Shown here in pieces: positions 1-5,717 of a stretch of 11,843 nt of DNA (position 1 is the first letter of the stretch; each line of letters starts with the position of its first letter). Both the position numbers and the translations under genes were made by a program. Origin of the DNA: CAIOZW01 sp049317725 (GTDB taxonomy: Bacteria; Acidobacteriota; Blastocatellia; RBC074); NCBI GenBank assembly GCA_049317725.1, contig JBMOHS010000126.1:1-11843 (forward strand), given 5' to 3'. Below the pieces are notes generated by a model that was given only the letters and a program-made list of their open reading frames with translations, was not told the DNA's origin and did not search any database.

Positions 1-140
1 CAGGACTCGGTGGAGGACTGATGCAGGTCATAGTTGAGACAGGCCTCCTCCTGACGGGTAGCGGCGATGACATCCTCGGCGGCGCGGAGGAACTCAGCCT
101 CGCTGCCCGGGCGAACTTCGAGATAGGCTATCACGGACAC
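1..140 (-). CDS. Antibiotic biosynthesis monooxygenase (ABM)-like protein, partial (C-terminus outside window)
   Basis: The minus strand from a GTG at 140 encodes 46 residues before running off the left edge. The start MSVIAYLEVRPGSEAEF, followed by a helix and EEACLNYDLHQS, matches the N-terminal half of the small ferredoxin-like ABM/YgiN fold: a beta strand VIAYLEV, the RPGSE turn, an amphipathic helix, then a CxxYDLHQS strand. Members are about 95-110 aa, cytosolic, usually dimeric, and act as cofactor-free monooxygenases or putative quinol monooxygenases; the substrate here is unknown. The start is uncertain. An in-frame TTG at 152 has a better placed AAGGAG (164-159, 6-nt spacer), and a second GTG lies at 134. 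GTG 140 gives the N-terminus most like the family. It is divergent from the DoxX gene, a frequent partner of such oxidoreductases. The family call is fairly secure; the substrate is not. Confidence 0.72.
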   Translation of the reverse strand, partial: MSVIAYLEVRPGSEAEFLRAAEDVIAATRQEEACLNYDLHQSSTES

Positions 141-514
141 TTTTCCTTCCAAGAGACTCTCCTTCTCTGATCGATCTCCGTTCGATCTGAACAATGGGGA
201 AGGGGGGGATGGGTCCCACCCCTCGAATCAAGGCGACGAACAGCCCTTGAGGCAATACCAGAGCGAGCACGAAAGTGCAAGCGAGAGGAGAGAGCCTGCG
301 TGCTCCTTCTTGACCTCCCGGCAGCGAGGGGGTAGACTCCGCCCGATTCCAAGACGAGAAGATCGGTAGTGTGACTCTGCCTTCTTGCCCTTCCGTTTCG
401 CGATCCATGGGAGGCAAGGAGTCCGCAGAGCGTCATGACTGACTTACCGTTTCCGAGTCAGATCCATCAACCAAAAAACAAGTACAGAACAAGGCTGGCA
501 AGGGAGGAACTGAG
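141..514. other. Divergent intergenic region between ABM-like and DoxX genes
   Basis: This gap should hold both divergent promoters, but I see no convincing -35/-10 pair on either strand. Visible structure: a direct repeat TCGATCT at 171-177 and 182-188 (11-bp period); an imperfect 9-bp inverted repeat CTTCTTGCC (381-389) / GGCAAGGAG (413-421) with a 23-nt loop; and the DoxX Shine-Dalgarno AGGGAGGA at 501-508. An open minus-strand frame across most of it overlaps the ABM-like gene in another frame and has no family-like features, so I treat the stretch as non-coding. Confidence 0.6.
171..188. promoter_or_regulatory. Helically phased direct repeat, possible operator of the ABM-like gene
   Basis: TCGATCT occurs at 171-177 and again at 182-188, centre to centre 11 bp, about one helical turn, placing both copies on one DNA face. 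It sits 20-50 bp upstream of the ABM-like start, where a regulator site would be expected. Two 7-bp copies could occur by chance, so this is suggestive only. Confidence 0.22.
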
Positions 515-955
515 ATGGCGAGGAGAAGTACGATGAGAGAGTGGATGTCAACACGGGCGACGTGGTCGCCGCTCCCGATTCGACTGGGGCTCGGGAGTGT
601 CATGCTCGTCCACGGAGCCCAGAAAGTGCTCGGCGTGATGGGTGGAAAGGGCTTCGATCTGTGGTTGCAGGGAACCCCACCGTTTGGATTCATGAAGCCA
701 GCGGCGCTCTGGCTGGGCGCGGCCGCGCTGGCGGAGTTCCTCGGGGGGATCCTCGTCCTGCTCGGGCTGTTGACGCGGCCGGCGGCCTTCTTCATCGCCT
801 GTACGATGGCGACGGCCGTCTTCGGCGTCCACTGGCAGAATGGGTTTCTCGGCGCAAATGGCGGATATGAGTTTCCGCTGGTGCTGCTACTGGCGGCGAT
901 CTCCCTGATCATGTCGGGGGCGGGCAATGGCTCGGTCGACCAGAAGCTGAGTTGA
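515..955 (+). CDS. DoxX family membrane protein
   Basis: This is a 146-aa inner-membrane protein with four predicted hydrophobic segments at about residues 21-40, 62-86, 89-106 and 119-134, the usual DoxX layout and length. Family signatures visible are HGAQK at 33-37 after the first helix, the glycine-rich second helix (LAEFLGGILVLLGLLTRPAA), and GGYEFPLVLLL at 116-126 leading into the last helix. DoxX-like proteins are linked to quinone-dependent redox reactions or act as integral subunits beside oxidoreductases; no catalytic residue can be assigned. The ATG at 515 follows AGGGAGGA (501-508) with a 6-nt spacer. A second ATG at 533, with its own AGGAG, would remove six residues and cannot be excluded. 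It is divergent from the ABM-like gene and convergent with the PIG-L-type gene downstream. The family call is secure. Confidence 0.9.
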   Translation: MARRSTMREWMSTRATWSPLPIRLGLGSVMLVHGAQKVLGVMGGKGFDLWLQGTPPFGFMKPAALWLGAAALAEFLGGILVLLGLLTRPAAFFIACTMATAVFGVHWQNGFLGANGGYEFPLVLLLAAISLIMSGAGNGSVDQKLS

Positions 956-989
956 GGACGAGGCCCGTCTGGGCAGCGGCAGAGCTGGC

Positions 990-1030
990 GGTGGACCGCC
1001 CTCTCCCCCTCAGAGAGAGCGGTCACCACC
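990..1030. terminator. Strong imperfect hairpin in convergent gap (possible bidirectional terminator)
   Basis: Arms GGTGGACCGCCCTCTC (990-1005) and GAGAGAGCGGTCACCACC (1013-1030) form about 15 base pairs. There is one C/A mismatch (1000/1018), a 2-nt bulge (1024-1025) and a 7-nt loop, CCCCTCA. It lies between the DoxX stop (955) and the PIG-L-type stop (1053), where a shared terminator is expected. Neither side has a T-run, so it may be a Rho-assisted or mRNA-stabilising stem, or a dispersed palindromic repeat. Confidence 0.45.
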
Positions 1031-1052
1031 AGCGAATGACCAGACCCAGTTC

Positions 1053-1856
1053 CTACCGCGGAAAGAGCTCATCGAGGACGTCCCACGAGGCGGGTGAGCC
1101 ATACTCGCAGAGTTCGAAGGCCTCGGCGTACTGAATCGCCCTTCCCCGTTCCTCCCCGTAGCGTTTGACGAGCAGGTCGCGATAGTCATTGGCGACCTCG
1201 GCATCGAACGCGATCAGCCATTCCCGCGTATAGATCCGTCGTTGTTCGTCATCGTCCGGCACGCCGGGCAGGTAGCGCCCCATCCAGGAGTCACGGTCGG
1301 CGAACTGGGAGGGCATGGCGTCGATGCAGGCGCGCTTGGTGTCGATCTGGTCGTCGATGTCGACGATGATCGAGGGATCGAAGGGGTAGGGCTTCTTGAA
1401 CCCATCCGAGTAGAAGAGGATCATCGGATTCTTCGGGCAGGGAGGGGTGTCGAGGGCGAAGAAGGCGGCGGCGACGAGGACGGCGGCATCCTGCACCAGC
1501 GTCGCGGTGTAACGATGATCGGGGTGGTAGTCGTTCGGCCGGTGGCACAGGACGAGGTCGGCCTGCCAGTCGCGGATGAGCCCAGCGATCTTCTTGCGGT
1601 TCTCGATCGTCGGCATCAGTTCGCCGTCGTGAATATCGAGGACCTGCGTGGTGATGCCGAGGATCTCGGCACAGCGCTCGACTTCGGCCTTGCGCCGCAG
1701 GGCGAGTTGCCCTCCGCCCATGGCGAAATGACCAACGTTGCCATTGGTGGTGGCAACAAACTTGACGTGGTGGCCTTGCGCGGCCCACTTGGCGGCGACG
1801 CCGCCAGCCTTCAGCTCACAATCGTCGGGATGGGCTCCAAAAGCGATGATGCGCAT
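1053..1856 (-). CDS. PIG-L/LmbE family zinc-dependent deacetylase
   Basis: A 267-aa cytosolic protein of the PIG-L (LmbE-like) family, which hydrolyses N-acetyl groups, typically from N-acetylglucosaminyl substrates in GPI, mycothiol, bacillithiol or natural-product pathways. The N-terminal AHPDD (8-12) supplies metal ligands His9 and Asp12 with Asp11 as the likely general base. HPDH at 111-114 supplies the third ligand, His114. The Rossmann-like start MRIIAFGAHPDD is typical. I chose ATG 1856 because the fold begins there, because AAGGAG (1866-1861) precedes it by 4 nt, and because the longer in-frame extension to 1946 would overlap the protease gene and is low complexity. It is last in the minus-strand cluster, 76 bp after the metalloprotease. 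No bacillithiol or mycothiol gene is nearby, so the substrate is open. The C-terminal AEAFELCEYG segment resembles sugar-deacetylase-like relatives. Confidence 0.92.
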   Translation of the reverse strand: MRIIAFGAHPDDCELKAGGVAAKWAAQGHHVKFVATTNGNVGHFAMGGGQLALRRKAEVERCAEILGITTQVLDIHDGELMPTIENRKKIAGLIRDWQADLVLCHRPNDYHPDHRYTATLVQDAAVLVAAAFFALDTPPCPKNPMILFYSDGFKKPYPFDPSIIVDIDDQIDTKRACIDAMPSQFADRDSWMGRYLPGVPDDDEQRRIYTREWLIAFDAEVANDYRDLLVKRYGEERGRAIQYAEAFELCEYGSPASWDVLDELFPR

Positions 1857-1860
1857 CTGA

Positions 1861-1884
1861 CTCCTTCTCTCTCGCGGGGAGAGG
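1861..1884 (-). promoter_or_regulatory. Hairpin abutting the Shine-Dalgarno of the PIG-L-type gene
   Basis: CTCTCTC (1867-1873) pairs with GGGGAGAG (1877-1883 register) as a 7-bp stem with one G-T wobble and a 3-nt loop. It directly abuts the minus-strand AAGGAG at 1866-1861. Folding in the mRNA could limit ribosome access or act as an intercistronic processing or stability element. The purine/pyrimidine-rich composition recalls the inner stem of the 990-1030 hairpin. This is inference from geometry only. Confidence 0.22.
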
Positions 1885-1932
1885 TCGAAGGGCCGGGGCG
1901 AAAGGGGAGCGAGGCCCCCCAACCACGCGGCC

Positions 1933-4560
1933 CTATGGGTGGCCAATGGGATCCCCGGCCGGAGTGGGCAGCCGTTGCGAGGGCTGCCGCAGGGTCGCCG
2001 GGCGGGTCAAAAAGCGTTCAAGTTCGTCGAGGGCCCAGCGGCGATGGGCGCGGACCGTCGGATCGGGGGTAGAGAGAGCGGTCGGGGTCTTGAGCAAGGT
2101 CTGGACCCCGCGCAGAGCCTCGCTCGCCTCGGCACGGACGAGAGGCGACGCCGCCTCGTACGCGGCGAGGTCCATCAGACGCCCGAGCAGGAGGGCTTGG
2201 AGCGTCAGTTGAATGGCGCGCTGATCGCTGGCGGTGGTGAGCGGGGTGAGCCAGACCGCTTTGAGGGTCGCGCCGAGGACCTCGCGCAGCCCTGGATTCC
2301 GTGAATCCTCGGCGTGAAAGGCGACCAGCCGTTCGGCTCGCGCCGGGGCGAGCAGGGCGTCGAAGGTCAGGCCGGCGGCGATCGAGGCCGCCCCAAGCAG
2401 GTCGAAGGCCGGATCGGTTCGGCGGCCGAAGTACTCGGTGGGGCCGCCCTTGTGGCTTGGAGGAACAGGGGGGAGCAGGGAGAGGATCCGTCCGGGAAGC
2501 GTGAGTGCCTCCGGTCGCAGCGTCTCGAGGATCGCCTGCAGCGCCTCACGCTGCCGCGCCGGGGCGACGATCTCCCGCACCGGCGTCGGATGGGCGGAGG
2601 CTCCCCGCTTGACGGCATAGCTGAAGTGGGCCCCCCCGAGGGACTTGGCCGCTGCCATCAACTGGTAACGGTGGTGCAGGTAGAGGGGGAGCAGCTTGGC
2701 CTCGAGCTCCGCGATCGGTTGTCCGGGCGCGAGGTTGGCGAGGCCAAACCCGGCGAGGCCAATCCGACGCACCTCCATCTCGTGGCGGAGCATGGCGATG
2801 GCATCGTCGCCGTTGTCCCAGACGCTCGCCAAGGGGTGGGCCGTGCCGACATCCCGCCCGTCGGCGTCGTCGATGAAGAGCATCCCGGCGGTCGCCCCTT
2901 CGACGAGGAGGGCGTCGAGCGATTCCCGCTCGTCGGTTCCCGCCGGGAATTGGGCATAGGCATAACGGACAGAGAAGCGATCGTAGGGGCCGATCTCCGT
3001 GGTGTAGGCGCGGGAGAGGTCCAATTTGCCGTTGACGATCTCGACGAGCGGGGCCGGATAGTCCATGACGGAGGCCCGACCGAAGCTGCTCGCGGCAAAG
3101 TTGTGGTAGAAGCCGAGCGTGTGGCCAACCTCGTGGGCGGAGAGTTGACGGATCCGGGCGAGCGACATCGCCATCGAGTCGGTCGCGGGATCGCCAAGCG
3201 AGGCCGTCACGAGGTAGTCGACCGTCGGTGCCTCTGCGGCAAGGCACTGGCTCTGGGCGCCCTCCTGCCCCTGGGCCGAGAGAGCCGGAGCGATGAGTCC
3301 CGTTCCAAGCAGCATGTCCTGACGAATCCGCAGACTGCCGAGCGAGACGTTGCCCTTGATGATCTCGCCAGTGCGCGGGTCGACGACCGAGGCGCCGTAG
3401 GACCACCCGCGCGTCGAGCGGTGGACCCAGTTGATCATGTGGTAGCGGACGTCCATCGGATCGGCGTCTTCTGGCAGGACCTTGACCTGGAAGGCGTTGC
3501 GGAAGCCGGCCGCCTCGAAGGCAGCGGCCCACCACGAGGCCCCTTCGACCAGTGCGCTCCGGATCGGCTCCGGCACACCATTGTCGACGTAGTAGACGAT
3601 CGGCTCGACCGCCTCGGAGATCGTGGCCGTCGGATCCTTCTTCTGGAGGCGATGGCGGCGAATCCAGCGGGTCTCGATCGGCTGATCGAATGGCGAGGCA
3701 TAATCGTGGAAGGTGTGGGCCATGGCGCTGACCCGTGGATCGTGGAGACGTGGACGATAGCCCACCTCGGGGAGCTGCACGAGGGAGTGGTGCTGGCGGA
3801 CGGTCACTGCCTGCGGAGACGGGGTGACGCTGCGCAGCAGCGGGCCGGCGTCATCGCCCACCAGCGTGACGACCGCCTCGACCTCGGTGTTGCGCGGAAA
3901 TCCCTTGGTGCGGGGAAGATGAATGCCGCTGCGCCCCTCGTCGAAGCGGAACGCCCCCTGGCGCGCGCTGCGCAGGCGATCCGCCACGCCGTGGGCGTCA
4001 CGGACGAAGAAGGCGGTCGCGTCGACGAGGACCCGACTGCCCTCGCTGGCCTCGACCCGGAAGCCCCAGAGGACCGAGCGGGCGAAGGAGTCGGCGACTG
4101 CCCGGCGTTCCGCCGCGTCGTCCGAGAGGGCACGGTAACGGTAGTTGGACTGGACGAGGAGGACCTTGGCCCCGATCCGCTCGAAGGCGACGACGGCACC
4201 CGCACCGAGCTGCCCCCGGTCGAGCCCGATCGGGTTCGACCCGACGCCAGCCGGCAGCGAGATCTGGTAGAGGAACTCCTCGTCAAAGCGGGTGATCTCC
4301 ATCCAGAGCCGGCCTGTCGAACTGTCCCAGTAGAGGGGAATGTACCCGTCGATCTTCTGCCAGCGCGCCGTCAGGGCGGCGATCGTCTTCGGCTCGGGGC
4401 GCCCCTCGTTCGGGGCCTGCGCCAGGGCGACCCCATTGGTCAGCCCCGCGAGCAGCAGGGGCAGGAGGAAGAGGAGTCGCCAACCGGCCAGCCACTTCCC
4501 TTCCCGTGCCACACCGTGACTCTTGCTCATCGACATCCTCTCCGGGTAGTCCATCCTCAT
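1933..4560 (-). CDS. Secreted zinc-dependent metalloprotease (DUF5117/DUF4953-type met-zincin)
   Basis: An 875-aa exported metallopeptidase. The N-terminus has a basic stretch and a hydrophobic core (about 29-46) ending ALAQA, a good signal-peptidase I site near residue 49. Residues about 60-240 form the N-terminal region (DGYIPLYWDSSTGRLWMEI, then LPAGVGSNPIGLDRG) seen in DUF5117 proteins. The catalytic domain carries HEVGHTLGFYH at 476-486, an HExxHxxGxxH zinc site (ligands His476, His480, His486; catalytic Glu477), and the Met-turn SVMDYP with Met499. A long mostly helical C-terminal region follows, with a Pro/Gly-rich stretch PPVPPSHKGGP at 697-707. The start is ambiguous. ATG 4560 lies 4 bp past the HAD stop with GAGG 8 nt upstream. 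ATG 4530 has GGAGAGG 6 nt upstream and a more ordinary signal peptide. Close spacing implies translational coupling with the HAD gene. Natural substrate unknown. Confidence 0.93.
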   Translation of the reverse strand: MRMDYPERMSMSKSHGVAREGKWLAGWRLLFLLPLLLAGLTNGVALAQAPNEGRPEPKTIAALTARWQKIDGYIPLYWDSSTGRLWMEITRFDEEFLYQISLPAGVGSNPIGLDRGQLGAGAVVAFERIGAKVLLVQSNYRYRALSDDAAERRAVADSFARSVLWGFRVEASEGSRVLVDATAFFVRDAHGVADRLRSARQGAFRFDEGRSGIHLPRTKGFPRNTEVEAVVTLVGDDAGPLLRSVTPSPQAVTVRQHHSLVQLPEVGYRPRLHDPRVSAMAHTFHDYASPFDQPIETRWIRRHRLQKKDPTATISEAVEPIVYYVDNGVPEPIRSALVEGASWWAAAFEAAGFRNAFQVKVLPEDADPMDVRYHMINWVHRSTRGWSYGASVVDPRTGEIIKGNVSLGSLRIRQDMLLGTGLIAPALSAQGQEGAQSQCLAAEAPTVDYLVTASLGDPATDSMAMSLARIRQLSAHEVGHTLGFYHNFAASSFGRASVMDYPAPLVEIVNGKLDLSRAYTTEIGPYDRFSVRYAYAQFPAGTDERESLDALLVEGATAGMLFIDDADGRDVGTAHPLASVWDNGDDAIAMLRHEMEVRRIGLAGFGLANLAPGQPIAELEAKLLPLYLHHRYQLMAAAKSLGGAHFSYAVKRGASAHPTPVREIVAPARQREALQAILETLRPEALTLPGRILSLLPPVPPSHKGGPTEYFGRRTDPAFDLLGAASIAAGLTFDALLAPARAERLVAFHAEDSRNPGLREVLGATLKAVWLTPLTTASDQRAIQLTLQALLLGRLMDLAAYEAASPLVRAEASEALRGVQTLLKTPTALSTPDPTVRAHRRWALDELERFLTRPATLRQPSQRLPTPAGDPIGHP

Positions 4561-4564
4561 TGGG

Positions 4565-5320
4565 TCATCCTCTTCCTTTTCCTTGCAGAAAGGCCAGCTC
4601 GAGAATCTCTGTGAGCGTTCGGACGTGAACGCCCCTCACTGGGTTCGCGGCAGGATTGTGGGAGAATTGCCCGGTCGGGTCAAGGAGGATGGCGCGCATC
4701 CCGGCGTCGAGTGCTCCCAGGAGGTCCTCGCGTGGGTGGTCCCCGACGTGGCAAGCCTCCCCTGCTGGCAGATCGAACGCCGCCAGCGCTGTTGCGAAGA
4801 TCTGCGGCGAGGGCTTGGCCGCTCCCGAGAGGGTCGAGAGGTGGATGGTCTCGAAGTAGCCCCGCAGTCCGAGCGCATCGAGGAGCGGGAAGAGGCGCGT
4901 ATCGAAGTTGGAGATGACCCCGAGGCGGTACCCACGCCGCCGGAGTTCGGTGAGGACCCGTTCCGTCCCCTCCATCAGTCGCCAGCAGGAGGCTCCCGCA
5001 AAAGCGGCAAAGACCTCCTCGAAGAAACCGTCAAAGTCACGGAGCGGCGGCTCCGCGGCGAAGACCCGCACTACGAGGCGATGCCACCAAGCCCGCTCCC
5101 CGGCCTGCACCTCCTCCGCCGGGGTCCCGGGCGGAAAGGCGAGCGGCTCGATCTCGGCGAAGACGCGTTTGAAGCCCTCCTGCAACCGCCTGGGATCGCT
5201 GCGGCCGCCATACCGTTCGGCAAAGTGCTGGTAGATCTCGCCGACGCTGCCGCGTGTCTCGAAGAGGGTTCCCGCCGCGTCGAAGAAGACGGCCTTGACC
5301 CGCTGCTGCTCGTCCGTCAT
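4565..5320 (-). CDS. HAD-superfamily hydrolase, HAD-IA / HDHD3-like
   Basis: A 251-aa cytosolic hydrolase with all four HAD motifs. Numbered from ATG 5320: motif I VFFDAAGTLF (about 11-20) with nucleophile Asp14; a helical C1 cap at about 25-110; motif II GVISNFD with the conserved Ser; motif III Lys in GAAKPSPQIF; motif IV GDHPREDLLGA. The residue two after the nucleophile, usually the Asp acid/base in phosphatases, is Ala (DAAGT), as in HDHD3/REG-2-like relatives. Classical phosphatase activity is therefore less certain. The substrate is probably a small phosphorylated or halogenated metabolite, unidentified. I chose ATG 5320 (AAAGGA at 5336-5331, 10-nt spacer) over the in-frame GTG at 5353, which has no visible Shine-Dalgarno and adds 11 atypical residues. 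It leads the minus-strand cluster, 4 bp before the metalloprotease. Confidence 0.9.
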   Translation of the reverse strand: MTDEQQRVKAVFFDAAGTLFETRGSVGEIYQHFAERYGGRSDPRRLQEGFKRVFAEIEPLAFPPGTPAEEVQAGERAWWHRLVVRVFAAEPPLRDFDGFFEEVFAAFAGASCWRLMEGTERVLTELRRRGYRLGVISNFDTRLFPLLDALGLRGYFETIHLSTLSGAAKPSPQIFATALAAFDLPAGEACHVGDHPREDLLGALDAGMRAILLDPTGQFSHNPAANPVRGVHVRTLTEILELAFLQGKGRG

Positions 5321-5717
5321 GCCCAAGAAATCCTTTCCCCCAAATCCTTTCACTTGGCACCGGCCATCGGGTTGGCCCCCACGGAATGAATCATCGACAC
5401 ATACCGGGAAGAGTGTTGCCCGATAGCATTTGCCGCCCAGATGGGCTAGAGTGTCGGCATTCCTGATCGTTCGCTCGATCCGCCATCTGAATCAACCGAG
5501 CGTGTTTTTCCCAGCTCTCCGATGGTCATCGCCGCAACACGGGAAATGGGGTGTAACCAAAGCCGGTTGATGGGGCGTCCTTCCTGCATACTCTTCCCAG
5601 GTAGAAGAGCGCGGGACCAGGAAGCGCCGATGGGGATGAGGGGGATGAGATCGATTGTCTAGACGCTTGACCAGGAACCATTCCTGACAACTACTGATCA
5701 GAGAGGGAGTCTACTTC
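5321..5717. other. Divergent intergenic region between the HAD cluster and the amidohydrolase operon
   Basis: No gene is credible here. The region should control both divergent units. Visible elements: the spaced inverted repeat 5402-5414 / 5590-5603; an interrupted palindrome GCCCA-GA-TGGGC (5435-5446); AGAGTGT repeated at 5411-5416 and 5449-5455 (the first copy within GAAGAGTGTTG); a 6-bp stem CTCTTC/GAAGAG (5591-5609); GGGGATGAG twice in tandem (5632-5649); palindrome GTCTAGAC (5657-5664); and AGGAA-CCA-TTCCT (5673-5685). I could not find a consensus -35/-10 pair at a sensible distance on either strand. Confidence 0.6.
5402..5603. repeat. Widely spaced inverted repeat pair in the divergent promoter region
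   Basis: TACCGGGAAGAGT at 5402-5414 and ACTCTTCCCAGGTA at 5590-5603 are reverse complements apart from one inserted A. The arms are about 175 bp apart, one toward each divergent gene. Such a pair could be two sites for one regulator serving both transcription units. A rough chance estimate for a 13-bp match with one indel in a region this size is about one percent, so it is notable but not decisive. The right arm also forms a local 6-bp hairpin with GAAGAG at 5604-5609. Confidence 0.4.

Noticed and set aside
94..417. 107-codon minus-strand frame with a hydrophobic stretch (LACTFVLALVLPQGLFVALI)
   Set aside because: It overlaps the ABM-like gene in another frame, has no good Shine-Dalgarno, and the rest is Arg/Ser/Gly-rich, so the hydrophobic run is probably chance.
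1857..1946. 30-residue N-terminal extension of the PIG-L-type protein
   Set aside because: It overlaps the protease 3' end and has no family similarity; the conserved fold begins at ATG 1856 with a Shine-Dalgarno.
2314..4614. 766-codon plus-strand open frame opposite the metalloprotease
   Set aside because: It is antisense to a gene with intact zinc motifs. Its composition is the Arg/Gly/Asp/Glu-rich mirror of GC-rich codons, with no recognisable domain.
5472..5509. CGCTCG/CGAGCG stem followed by TGTTTTT as an intrinsic terminator
   Set aside because: The stem is only 6 bp with a 19-nt loop, and no plus-strand gene lies upstream for it to terminate; an attenuator cannot be excluded but is not supported.
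5667..5695. TTGACC with 17-bp spacer as promoter of the amidohydrolase operon
   Set aside because: The matching -10 (ACTACT) is poor, and the start point would fall on the Shine-Dalgarno at 5704-5709.
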